From Stercorarius parasiticus (Eukaryota > Chordata > Aves > Charadriiformes > Stercorariidae), in NCBI GenBank assembly GCA_013396915.1, contig VWZL01000115.1:66978-130977 (forward strand): DNA of 64,000 bases, written 5' to 3'. Below are positions 1 through 16,500 of this stretch, piece by piece; the first letter of the stretch is position 1, and each line of letters starts with the position of its first letter. Under the pieces are notes generated by a model. That model saw nothing but the letters and a program-made list of their open reading frames with translations. It made no database searches and was not told the DNA's origin. The position numbers were made by a program, and so were the translations under genes.

Positions 1-72
1 TACACTATTTCTTGTTCCTTGCTAGAATAATAACCAAGGTGTGAAATTCTAGTTATGTACAATACTTATTTC

Positions 73-4156
<4,084 letters not shown>

Positions 4157-4321
4157 CTGGTTTGAGCTTTCCATCTTTAGCTGCAGAGCTTTTCCCAACA
4201 AGGCTTGTTATCTGGAGGTATGGCCCATTCTGTATGACTATGACACCCAATCCTTGTTCACTCATCCTAATATTTGCCTTTAATGCTGCAATCAGCATGT
4301 GCTGAGAGACGTTTTCCAGTG
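4157..4321 (-). CDS. PDZD9: PDZD9 internal exon (first half of PDZ domain)
   Basis: This exon encodes the N-terminal half of the PDZ domain. It includes the segment EQGLGVIVIQNGPYLQITSL and then GKSSAAKDGKLKPG, which is the carboxylate-binding loop strand (GLG) and the region leading to the GD of the next exon. The donor CCAG|gtaaaaag lies at 4156/4157. The acceptor is placed after AATTGCCAG at 4322-4323, so the exon has 165 nt and starts with the last 2 nt of a split codon. The phase at the 3' end (1 nt, G) joins perfectly to the exon at 73-272. A coding exon further upstream is required by the phase but I could not identify one. The exact 5' boundary is less certain than the donor, because an alternative AG lies about 12 bases upstream. 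Confidence 0.82.
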
Positions 4322-7300
4322 CTGGCAATTGCCCTTTGAAAAGTGAGAGGAAAATTTTACTTGTTGAAAGTGTGATTTCATTCTTCAGTAAAATGTTTAA
4401 GGAAACATTTGAGCAGGTGCTGTACCCATTTTTAATTGTCCATACAGTTAGGTGTCCCTCATCCTTAATTGCTTCTCTAGATAGTCATTGCCTGCTGAGT
4501 TGCTGCCAAAAAGCCATAATAGCAATACTTATAAAAAGTTAGTGTACTCCATAAACTAACTTTCTGCAAATAAATATATTGAAAGTAGTTTTTCTTAGGA
4601 ACTTACTTCTTTAAAAGGCACACATTTTACCAAGAGAAAAAGCAATACTGCTATTAAGTATTCATTACAAATGACGATATATTCAGGGAAGGTAGAGAAC
4701 AGGGTACAGAATAACATAACAGAGGATTTGTCAGCTGTTAAGGACTTCAAGAAAAGATTTAATTCCTATAAAAATTGATTTTTCAAATCAATATTTATAG
4801 AGGAGATTAATTTCTAAATTTCCAGCAGATTGGTTTCACACCCTACTGCTGACATGAGGGAAGGGATTGTACTTGACGTATTTAGCACCTAGAGAAATAA
4901 AATACTCTTGAGCATCCGCTATCCATTAAAATGCATAATACAAGTAATACAATATAAATGACATTATCCCAGTGTCTCCACCAAGAAATATAATAGGGTA
5001 ATAAAGTAAATCCTCCATCTCTCAAGCCTGTTCTCCTCATCAAGAGACAGGAAAAGTTAAGACTGTCACACAAGTGCTTGAGACTCCTAAAACAAACTGT
5101 ATTCTGTTAAAAATTACTTTTTTGTCTCTGTTTTAAGATGCAGTCTCTAAATGTCACTTCTGGCTACAGGGTAGCAGTAATTTAACTGCGTGAGACCATG
5201 TCCAACAGTCTGGAATCACTTAAAGAAAATTCCCACCACTTTACCCTTCTTCTTTAAAATACGGAAACTTGGTCATCTTTCCAATGGCTTCAAGTAAAGC
5301 TTTAGATCAGGCTCTAAATGACAGCACAGAATGTCTATAAAATGATTAAGATTGAAAGTATAGCAATGTGAACATTTGATTTGTCAGTTTGGCTGCTGAA
5401 CTAAAAAACAGAGAAGGAAGCAGGAATGGGTTTTTTGGTTTTTTTTTGCTTCCAGTGAAAAATGCAGGATTTGTTGTTGTTGTTGAGTAGAATATTACAT
5501 TTCATTTGGATTAAATATTTTATTTTCATGGTCACGCAACAAAAGCAAAGGAAGACCCACTCTGGAACACACTTTCATGTGTTGATAATTCTGAGAGGTT
5601 GGACGTCTGACCTGCTACTGTTTCTCTGGCTCAGGAATTTATGCAAAGTGGATCAAACTTTATTTAAAAACTTGCTAAATACGGCAAGTACAAAGATCAG
5701 TAGAAGGAATTGAAACCTTTCCTATGGTGTTCTGGGTCACTTTCCAAGAAATGTGTGTTTCAATCTTTGTCAGCCAGAAGGGGGAACTGAATCCTAGTTT
5801 CCTACTTTCAGAATGAGTAATTAACTCCCAGGCCAATAAATGTAAACAGATGATATGAACTAAGGCTACTTTATATTATTTTCTAGCCAAAATTATTCAG
5901 CAAATTCCATTAAAATTCATGAGCAGTTGTAGGTCAGCAAATGATCAGACGTGAAACAACAAACAAAAAAGCCACTAATAACAAATCTGGATAACTTTAA
6001 TTAGAAGCCAGAATCCTGATTTTAAGCTTTTTATTGCATGAAGTTATCTTGCTGGACATGAGAGATTTAACACCATGAAAGCTGTGACTAATCCAAAACC
6101 TACAAAACATTTAGGAGGAATGCTAAGATTCACACTTTTAGATGAGGCTCTTGTCTTTTTACTATACCTGATATCAGTCTAAATAGGCTCCAAGGAAGGT
6201 GGATTTTCTCTTTGTTCTATGTTACAGGAAGTTTAGACACTTGACAGAACTTAACATTACATTTTGCTTAACATTGTCCTGATTTTCTCTAAGGTCACCC
6301 TTCAATTCTGCACTTTCTGCAGGCAGCAGCATAGGATCTCATCCAATCCTCTTCTGTACATCCTTTTCCTCTTGTCATCTGCCTATGATTCTGTTCAAAC
6401 ACTCAAGCTCAGGAGCAGGAATGCCTCTTGATACTAGGAAAATTTGGGCCGCTGGGGGCTCTGTGAAGAAGATAAACTGTCTGGTAGCACAAGGACTTAA
6501 AAAGGTTGAGATACTGAAATCCAGGGCTAGAAGAGTAGTGCTGGGGCAGCAGTGAGGAGGTGAAAACGAACAGAGGAAGAAATGACCAAAAGAGATGGAA
6601 ACTCACTCTCAGTTTCATCCCCAACCACTGGCGAAGACTGTGTATGTTCCATCGAGTCCAGAGGAAGAGGTTTTTTTATGGATCCAAAACCCCTGGGCAG
6701 GCGTATCCTAGACAAGCCTTGTGGAAATGTGCTGCTGCTCCATGATGGCCTCTGGAGGAAGTCTACCAGCAGGTGAGGAGGCAACGACTCCTAGCAACTG
6801 CTTAGAATGCTGGGGCAGGTGGGTTCTGATTCCCCCCCAGCACCATAACAGTAACGCAGGCACAGGGAAGTCTGGTGTTGAGCAGAGGAAGTGTCTGCAT
6901 CTAGGGCAATGTTTCAGTCCAAGAGGAGTAATTAGATTTAGGCTGCCAGTCCGTCAATACCGCAGCTCTGTCTGAGGCCCCAAAGCTTTCTGAGGAACCT
7001 ATAGCTAGTGGTATCCTCCCACACGGCATCCTTAGGCGTGTACTCATCTCCTGATAAACCTCAGCAAGATTAAATAAGTGACCACACAGCCTGCAGGGTG
7101 TGAAGACTGGATTCTGTCATTATTTCTGACTGCAGATTTGCATGCCTATCAAAAGCCAATGAAAACCATATCTTCCTTTTGTGTACCCTCTCCACTCCTC
7201 CTTCTTTTATTCCCTTTGCCATGAAGCTGAGTTATTTGAAGACAAACGCATTTTGAGGCAGACTTTTACATAATGCTTGTATTAAAAGCTATTTAAATAC

Positions 7301-8379
7301 CACTTAAAGCTGGTTTATAGGATAGTTGCAGATGATTCTTGGAAATAACTTCTTTTCAAGGCTGCTGGCTTCCCATTGTTAGTGCAATATAATTTTTACA
7401 TCTTTTAAATAAAAAATCAATTGTCCTATTTCTTCCACGCACCAATTGTTTCCTGTTTAAAGGGAACAATTTCAGCTGTTTTTCATCAAAAGTCTTGCTA
7501 TTTTCTCCACCCTTAAGAAAATCTGTCAAGAATTGGCAATTTCAACAGAACCTAAGTACAGCTCTTGATCCTCCAAATAGTAAGTTCTACTGATTGCTGT
7601 TGAACACTTTAAGATTACTTTACTAATATCTCCATTTTGTTTGCATAGTCTCCCATCTACATAAAAGACTTAACATAAAAAGAAACAGCACAGGCAATCG
7701 CCCGCTTGGCTTCCTGATATGTTCTGTATAGACCAGTTATGCTGCCCTGGAAAAAATAAGTGGGTGTTTGCTGTTAGAAGGAAAAAAATATGTAAGCAAT
7801 TAGATATTTTTCAAGTACCTGTAGATGTGGGGGCTGCTAGACTAATTTAGTTCAGCATTCCCATGGCAGAGTGACAATACTGAATGCACAGAGTTATTGT
7901 GGCCAAAACCAGGCTGTTTTCCCACATTTGGTGCATTATTGGCTACAGCTTCCCCTAAGCTTCAATATAGCTGAATCCATGGAAAAGTATGTCATCAAAA
8001 ATCGCTGTATTTGGATGAGTTTTCAAGTCAAGATTAATTAGGTTTTCTTCCAAGCGCACAGCAACGCAACGTAGTGCTTTTGCAGTGCTCCACAGCCGCG
8101 TAACGTCTGGGGGAACCCCCGTGAATCAGCCCTTCCACTTCCCCTGCTTTTACCATTGCTACAGAAGCCGCTCTGAAATTTAATCCAATGCCCAAGGTTT
8201 CAAAGAGATGAAGAGTGACTAGTGAAACACGAGGTAATTTTTTTTGCGGTGAAGACGGATCTACAATCGTTCCTCAGCCCTCTTTGCACAGCGCTGACCA
8301 AGCTGCTCGCTCTCCTCGCTCTCTGTGCACCTTGTTTCCCTCGTGGGACAACAGGCCCTGCCGGGGGGGCAGCGAGGAG
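4322..8379 (-). other. PDZD9 upstream sequence or first intron; no exon recognised
   Basis: About 4 kb of mostly AT-rich sequence lies between the PDZD9 PDZ exon and the CpG island. The missing 5' exon of PDZD9 should be here or in the island. Overlapping open frames at 6400-6980 are short, occur on both strands, and have no recognisable product or good splice sites. No CR1 or LTR copy is evident to me. Confidence 0.5.
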
Positions 8380-9440
8380 GGGGCAGCCCCCCTGAGGGCC
8401 GGGAGAAATCCCCCTGTGCCTCGGTTAAAAAACACCTTTGGGGACAGGTATGGGTGAGGGCGGCCAAGGGCCAGGCCGCGGGGCAGGTGTTAGGGCCCAC
8501 CCAGGGCGAAGCTGCGAGGGGACGAGGCGGAGCCGGCCACCCCCCCCCCCAGGGGAACCGGCCGCCCCTCACAGGAGACCCGCGCTCACCGCACGCGCCG
8601 CCCGCCGGCAGCGCCCCACGCAGGCCCCGCGGCGGCGGTAGGCCCCGCCCCCACACATGGCCCCGCCCACCGGCCCCGCCCCGCTGCAAGCTTCGCGCAG
8701 GCGACGCCCTCCTCGCCCCGCCTCTTTGGGACCAGCCCCGCCCCTTCGCCCCGCCCACCCGCGGCAGGCCACGCCCCGCCCCGNNNNNNNNNNNNNNNNN
8801 NNNNNNNNNNNNNNNNNNNNNNNNNNNNNNNNNNNNNNNNNNNNNNNNNNNNNNNNNNNNNNNNNNNNNNNNNNNNNNNNNNNNNNNNNNNNNNNNNNNN
8901 NNNNNNNNNNNNNNNNNNNNNNNNNNNNNNNNNNNNNNNNNNNNNNNNNNNNNNNNNNNNNNNNNNNNNNNNNNNNNNNNNNNNNNNNNNNNNNNNNNNN
9001 NNNNNNNNNNNNNNNNNNNNNNNNNNNNNNNNNNNNNNNNNNNNNNNNNNNNNNNNNNNNNNNNNNNNGGCGGCGGAGGGGGCCGGGCTCCCCCTGAGGG
9101 GCCGCCCCTCAGGCGGGGGACGCGGGGCCTGGCGGTGGGACCGGGGGGAGGACAGCCCGGAGGGCTGTCCCGGCCGGCGGCCGGGAGGGGCAGCTGGGCC
9201 GGGCCCCCCTGGGGGCTGCGGGGAGCTGCCGGTGCCGGCCCCCCGGTGCGGAGAGGGGCGAAGCGGCCGGTCGGGGCTGCCGGGAGCCTCCTCCCCCCGC
9301 GGTGCGTCCCGGCCGCTGTTCCTGGGCGCGGGGGGGGATGCGCTCTGCGGAGCCCTGTCCCGAGGGGTCCTGCGACAGCCCCCCCCCACACCGCTTTGGG
9401 TAAAGCGCAGGGCCCGGGCGACATCCCCGCCGGCTCTCCA
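8380..9440. promoter_or_regulatory. CpG island, presumed MOSMO (and possibly PDZD9) promoter
   Basis: This roughly 1-kb block is extremely GC-rich and dense in CpG, in an otherwise AT-rich window. Just before the gap (8641-8783) the plus strand is strongly C-rich, with at least six GC-box-like CCCCGCCC motifs, which are Sp-family sites in known promoters. After the gap (9069-9400) the plus strand turns G-rich. A switch to G excess downstream of a start site is typical of CpG-island promoters transcribed rightward, which fits MOSMO. PDZD9 lies in the opposite direction, so the island may be bidirectional, although no PDZD9 first exon was seen. Long open frames through the island are composition artefacts that run across the N gap. 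Confidence 0.75.
8784..9068. other. Assembly gap (285 N) probably hiding MOSMO exon 1
   Basis: This is a run of unknown bases in the most GC-rich part of the island, a typical drop-out site in bird assemblies. MOSMO needs a first coding exon of about 103 nt ending with one base of a Gly codon. No such exon is visible on either side, so the gap is the likeliest place for it. The true gap length may differ from 285. Confidence 0.7.
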
Positions 9441-9929
9441 GGGTCAGTCACCTTGGAATGAGAAGGTAGATCCGTCTCTCTGCACACTTTGTGGCAGGTT
9501 TTGAATCTTTCCTACTATCCTGACGTTTCCTTTGTTGCAGGCAACATCTTGCTTTCCTTCATCTCTTTTTTCCAGAATATTTCCTGCGTGCTGATCTTTA
9601 TCAGCCTTTAAGCCTAGATCCCATGTGGTTTTTATTTTAGAAGTGACATTGTTTTCTTTGAAAGAACAAGGATTTGTGCATCTGTCTTTTTACTAATGAT
9701 GTCATCATTTGTGTGAACGATTTATTTCAGCCTGTTGATAAGGACCCGCGTGTTCTGATGAGTGGAGCAGGGAGAGATAACAGGAGGAGGGTGGCTCTTT
9801 GATCTCGTGTCCCAGAGGAGCCCAAATCTCCATGTCAGGAAAGGAAGCCATCCTTACTGCAAATACATGAGTCTAGTTTAACCACCTTTTCCTAAGCTTA
9901 TAATTTCCAAGCAAACCACAGGTATAGAA

Positions 9930-10514
9930 TAGAGAAGAGGGGTGTATCAGGAGTATTGTGGCCAGCAGGACTAGGGCAGCGATCATTCCCCTGGCACTGA
10001 TGAGGCCCCACCTCAAATACTGTGTCCAGTTTTGGGCCCCTCACTACAAAAAAGACATGGAGGTGCTGGAGCGAGTCCAGAGACAGGGAATGAAGCTGGT
10101 GAGGGGTCTGGAGCACAAGTGTTATGTGGAGCAGCTGAGGGAGCTGGGGTTGTTCAGCCTGGAGAAAAGGAGGCTGAGGGGAGACCTTATCGCTCTCTAC
10201 AACTACCTGAAAGGCGGGGTTGGTCTCTTCTCTCAAGTAACAAGTGATAGGACAAGAGAAAATGGCCTCAAATTGCACCAGGGGAGGTTTAGATTGGATA
10301 TTAGGAAAAATTTCTTCACTGAAAGGGTTGTCAAACATTGGAAAAGGCTGCCCAGGCAAGTGGTTGAGTCGCCATCCCTGGAGGTATTAAATAGACAGGT
10401 AGACGTGGGCCTGAGGGACATGGTTTAGTGGTGGTTTTGGCAGTGTTGGTTGACGGTTGGAATGAATGATCTTAAAGATCCCTTCCAACCTAGGTGATGC
10501 TATGATTCTATGAA
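9930..10514 (+). mobile_element. CR1 LINE, 3'-end fragment
   Basis: This is the 3' part of a chicken-repeat-1 non-LTR retrotransposon, 5'-truncated as most copies are. The open frame at 9958-10428 keeps the ORF2 C-terminal signature, with [20 protein letters not shown] and then [20 protein letters not shown]. After it come the usual 3' UTR (GATCTTAAAGATCCCTTCCAACC) and a terminal TATGATTCTATGA octamer end near 10500-10514. The frame is still largely open, so the copy is moderately young. It lies in MOSMO intron 1. Confidence 0.93.
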
Positions 10515-13500
10515 AGGCTTCTGTCATAAATTCTTGCAGAGGGTTTAAAAATTTTTCTTCATCCACCTTGCATCTTCCATGCCTAACATTTGATACATGT
10601 AAGAGGACTGAACTGATTCAAATGCGGTCATATTTCCTTTATTCTGATGAAGTAGAGTATTAAAAACATTGGCTATTAGGGATTGATGACTGGTCATTCC
10701 CTCTGACCCTGCTATCCTTATGGTTTGTTTGAATTGCTTCTAGTTACCTAGTCTAGAACCTGGCCTTTCCTACTTGGTCCAGAGGAGAGGAAAGAGTCAC
10801 TTCCCTTCGCAAAGTGCAGCATTCAGGAATTCCCTAGGTGACTTCACCATTCCTCCTGTAGCTAATTGTGATGATCTTCCTGCCTGTGGCTACATAGAAT
10901 AGTTGGTTCTTTCCTCTTACAATTCCAGCTAGCAGCAGTGCTGCAGTAACAAGCCTTTCTTCAGGGGCTTACAGTCAAATAAAATAATCTTCATTTTAAA
11001 TATTTAAGTATGTCTTTCTTAAGTCCTGCCTCACGTTAACAGATCCTATGCAGTGGGTGAGATGTTGGATTCTCTCTGCCTGTATAAAAATGAGATAACA
11101 AAAACTATTTTGAAGAAATTGCTGATGGAAAGAAAAGTCTTTTGTGAACTAACACGGTCCATCATGCTCTTCGTTAAAGAAAAATGTTTAGTATCTCTTT
11201 ATATAAAATTATTTCCTGGAATACTGTACCTAGGAATCATTAATTCTTAGTTAGTTTATGATTACTTAAGAATCATCTGCCTTTTCTGTCCTGTACTCCT
11301 TTTAGAGTTGCAAATAACAGTTTTACTTTTAATTAGGCTGGCAAACGAGAAATCTGTATGGGTTCTTCTGAAGGACTTCACTAGTGAAATAATATTTTGT
11401 CAGAGCTAAGCCTTTTCTTGCTATATTTTGAAGCCAAAGAAATTGTTGACTTGATAAAATCGTAAAGGAGAGCTAGCTGTCATCCTTCTGTAATGACTCT
11501 TTTGTAGATTTTTATTGATATGGGATTTGATGCGCTCTATTAGAACACTTCTGGTGAAGAGCAATATTTCTAGTATTTTTCTAGTATATTTCTAGTACTT
11601 ACACCTTCTGAAATGAGCCTTTTGCCCAAACTGCAAAGAAAGGAAGTGGGAGGATGCCCGTCGAATCAAGGACTTCCTGTAGCAAACGCTGTAGTATTGA
11701 ATTATGAGATAAATGCTTTTATGAGTGGCATTCATTACCCGGAGGCTGCTGTGGAGAAGCACGGCACAGGAGGACACAGCCCTGATGGTAAACCCCGTCC
11801 CAGCTGCTAGTGACATTCAGGCACTCTCAGCAGACTACCGTACTTGGACCACATTCAAGCCATCCAACTCCCATATGTGCCACTAAGAAGCAGGTTTTTT
11901 TGAAGCATCCTGCTCTCAGCTGGTGAAAGAAACTATTCAGTGAAAGAAAATATTTCTTTGCTTTATCTCTGTGCTCTTAGGTTCATCTCCTCTGGGAATT
12001 AGTCTAGATTCTGCTTCTGCAAGTCAGCCTAGTACCAAGGAGAAAGGGGAGTAATGGTCTTTCTCTGCTTGGCTGCTGTCCTTGGGGTTCTGAAAGGCAG
12101 CGTGGAACAGCCTGGTCTTCTCGATACTGCAGCTGTTTGAGAATTGCATAGAGCAGAGGTCTTGGCAGACCTGGGAAGGCAGCACTGCATTGGCTCATTC
12201 AGAGCTGTTTACAGCCATTAAGGTTGGGAACCTGGGCTTACGTTTCAGAAAAAAAAAATATCTGTTCCGATTTTATTGCTAAACAATATGTACGTCTTAG
12301 TCCAGAGGTAATGATGATTTTCTGCTAAATTGGATAGCAAAATAAAGCACTGGCTTTAATGGTTTTCTGAAAAATCTAGATTGTTTTTAATATTTCTTTT
12401 AAAGGAGCTTATGTTCTGGGGAAATCGATTTAGGGGAAGGGCTGACTAGTCTCCTAAATCTTCCTCTTAAAGATAAATTTTACAGTCATTTGAAGAATGT
12501 TATCTATAAGAATTCCTCTCCAGCATTGTAATTATGAGATCATTGAAAGTTTCAGATGCTCATCTGTCTTTAGGCCAGAGGAACAACACCTTTGTGGATG
12601 TGGGTCCAAGTCTCCATTGAGCGCTTTTTCTTTATGTAGTTTTGTAACAGTTGCTCATTAACTTGGTTTCTAGTATTCCATACATCTTTAAGCTTATAAA
12701 GGAAAGATGAAAATTAAATGGACTTTTCTTTCAGAGAGTTCTCAGGTTTAGTTATTCCTAGTGTGCAAGTACAGAACACTGATAACTCCAATCTAGAAAC
12801 CAGTGGCTTCTCAGTATTCTTGCACAGACATCCTTTTCTTATCTAACTAATACTCTGTGAGAAATACGGAAGAGTTGGCTTTAATTTAAGCCAATGCCTA
12901 AGCTCCTGCTGATTTCAGTAGTGATGAATTTTGCTCCTGTATCTCTACACTTCTTTTGCGATGAACTTTAAAAAGCCGATAGTTTTGCCTCCATGTATTC
13001 CTTTTTTGTGTGGGAAACTCTTTAATGATTTTGATATTTTGTCTTCGGTAGAGGAGGAGCGGGGGATAGAAGTTGCTCTGTCTTCAGCTCTCAATCCTTT
13101 TGTAGGGAAAAGGGTATGAATAGTATGCACGGTTGAAATTAGACACGCTAAAAGCTGTACATGTTGGGGGGGTTGACAGTTTGAAATCTTTTTAGGATAG
13201 GTCAAATAATTCATGGGGAGAATTTAATCAAATAAAATCCCCCTTCAGAAAGCTAAGCTATCCGTTTGTTTATGTGACTTAGTCATCCCTTCCTATGTTG
13301 CTTGATTGTTCATTTAGTTCCAATTTACAGAACGACGTGTACTTTTTTTATAGCAGTCATTAAGTTAATATGGATGTCAGAATTTAAGGCTGCTGAATTC
13401 TGATGGGTAACTTCTAAAGCAAGTATTTAGCACATCCTCTTATGTTGGTACATATATCATGACGGGGCATACAGTATAATGTTATGGCCAGGCCACTCAG

Positions 13501-16500
13501 CATATGCACAATGGTGCTGACTTGGGTGATACTAGCCTTCAGCAGAGCTTCCAATTTCATCGTGCATCTGGGACACAAGCATCAAGGTCACTTATGTTAG
13601 GAATTATACTTTTCATTTAAACTGCCTTCTGTACCATGCTGTGCCGAAACACAGTAAATTGTGAATCTACAACACACCACTTATTTTAAATTGTTGGTTT
13701 TGTTTACAAATGCTGCCTTTCCATGTATCTTCCAAAGTATTGTGTGTAGTTCTTGGTTTTGCATACTGAGTTTCTTTTTTTATTTGTGAAGTATGATTCC
13801 AGATTCAGTGGTGTCTGTGGTCTTATAGAGGAGTAAGCTATGCCCAGCAGGCCATTCCTCCTGAGGCAGTTAACTCCTTGCTCCTGGGAAATGGGTTGTC
13901 TAGTATTAAGTGGCAAATCACTGCTGTTCAGTGTTATTCCTCTGCATGTGATAGCTCTTCTGGAGGAATTTTGCTCCACAGTTCCAACAGGAGCTGTAGC
14001 TGTGTGGGGATCAGCTTAATGAACTATCACAGGTGATGGGACCCAGCAGTGATTCCCGGCTTCTGCTGAGCTTGAGACCGTATTGCCACTGAAATATTTT
14101 TCTCTATTTGGAGCACTGACTATACATGGAATAAACCCAAGACCACGTGAAAGTATTTGAATGAACCAGTGTTTCTAAGTAGAATAGATAGAATAGAGTA
14201 AATAAAGCATCAACAACTTAAAAGAAGGTGTAAACGTGAGTTCCAGCTAGCACTATTGTTCTAAATGCAGTTGTCTGCTCAAAAAGTAGTGATATGTGAA
14301 AATCAGTATGGCATGTTAACGTTTTCTTCTGCCCTTTAGGGCCTGTGCTGAGAAACTGTTCATCTGCAGTGCTCCTCTGTGAGGAATCATGGTATAGAGC
14401 AAATCACTGTCTTGTCCACTGAAGTAGATACTGTTTTGTTTCTTTGCTGTATGGATGGTTGGCTTTTCAAAAACTGTCTGTAGAAGGGTTCTGGTGATCT
14501 TACGCACCTTGCAATATACTCAAAACACAGCATGCTTCTCCCGGTTCTTCTCAGTAGAGAATGATGGGACATGATAGGAAGCAATTCTACAAAATTACTT
14601 TTCCCTGGTGTTTTTGTACCGTATCATGTAGTGACTGTGACAGGAGAAGTTATTTGCCCTTTCATGAACCTGTTTGGATTGCATGCTGAGAATACAAAAA
14701 ATAAAATAAAATGGGGTGATGATTCAGAAAATGAAGAATTATGTACCATCATGTCCTAGAAAGAAGTGACTTCTGAAAAGCAATCTTCGAAGCCATCTGA
14801 ACTTACTTGCATTTTAGAGATGTTACCAGTGCCTTAAAAACAACGATGCAAAACAACACAAAAAACAAAATAAGAAATAGTAAGGACTGGCAAAGAATCT
14901 AAACTCCAAATAACTCGAATACTCTAACAAGAGCAGTCTGTTAATAGGTGTGCCTGGACTGGGAGCGTCAGCACCATCTTTAAAATTAACATTTCCATTC
15001 CACTTCGTGACTGTAGATGTCTTTCAAGTGGATGTAAAAATCTGACAAAGCAGAGTACTTGAATTGTGCTTGGGTTCTGTAATTGACCAGGCCTTAAGGC
15101 ACAAGAAAAATTAATAGTGAGGCATTGTTGTAATTAATTAATTTTGTGCTTGCTCAACCACTCAACATTTAAACATATGGAACTATTTTATATGTAGGAA
15201 GAATCTCATGGAAGAGAGCTGCGTCAGCCTGGTTATGTGAGCCTGCCAGAGAGAGATGAGGGAGCCGATTGTTTTTGTCCGTAGAGGAACTGATGTTTCA
15301 CATCTGCTTTTTAACAAATAAAAAATAATGCTGCTTCTATTAGGTGAACATTTGGTTTTCTCTTTAGTGTGTGAAGGTACAGAATTATTAGTTTGCCTCC
15401 CACCAAATCCTGTTGAATTCCTCATTCTCTAATTAGTCTTAAAAAATTAGGTTAGAAATACCTGATTTATAAAGTACAGATTTGGAGCTAATAACTTGTA
15501 TTTTCTTTTCAAATATAGCATCTGGCACGACTAACCTTGGATGTTGGAAAGTTACTGTGGTAATGCCTCAGCTGCTGCTTCTGTAAAATGGAGATGATGT
15601 CTTTGTCACAGAAACCCCTTTAAGCATTAGCAGCAAATCTTAATTTGATTTTTGAAAAAACTTTTGTTCCCTATCACAGTTTTACTTTATTAAATGGAGG
15701 AAAAAATTCTAAGGGTAACAGGTATTTCATTTGTTTTTTCTGGTAGTAGGTGGTTTTCCTAAGGTACTTGAGTTTCAGCATTTGGAATAAGTTTTTTTTC
15801 TTTAAAGTATTTACTTCACAGCGGTATGTATAGCTACTATAGAACTAAATTATATTTGGTAAGTGCAAATACATATCTTGCCTATCCTATGCTTTAGTCA
15901 AGAAGTACATAGTTGTAGATCTGTTCTATAGACAGTACAAATTGTGGGAAAGGTGCCTTGTTGAGACTTGAGCTTTGTGGCTTGAGGAGCTATCTGCATT
16001 TCACTGAGAGCGATGATTTTTTAAATCAATTAGAGCTGATTTCAGGTGTGTGTATTACACTTGCTGACACAACATGACACAGAGATGAACATAAGAGTGA
16101 CCTAAATACATGAATCTTCAAAGTAAGCATTCAATAGTATGTACTGCAAAACAAGAATTTAAAACTAACTGAAATCCAAAAAAAAATGGGATTCTGTTAA
16201 TGGCTGAGGCTTATTAAAAACATTTGTATCGTTTAGTTTCCAGCCAGCGCTTACATGTGAGCAGCATTATGTAAACTCCATTTGTACTTTTGCCAAAGCA
16301 AAGAAGATCAGTAGGTCAAACTTTTAAGCTTGACCTACTTTTTTTTTTTTTTTTATAGGTACCTCACAACAGCTCAACTTTTTCTTGCTAGTCTTGAAAC
16401 AAAGTAGAGAGAACTAATTTTTCTTGCCTGCTGCAGTACAGTATGTGGGATTTTCATCTCATGCAGGAGTTCTCCACCTAGTTTAGGTATCTTTTTCCAG

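Noticed and set aside
6409..6975. Open frames on both strands considered as PDZD9 exon 1
   Set aside because: None ends at a good donor in the required phase, and none resembles the Lys-rich N-terminus expected for PDZD9.
8261..9487. Very long open frames on both strands through the CpG island
   Set aside because: They run through 285 unknown bases and arise from GC-rich sequence poor in stop codons. The residues are Pro/Gly/Arg/Ala-rich with no domain, and both strands are equally open.
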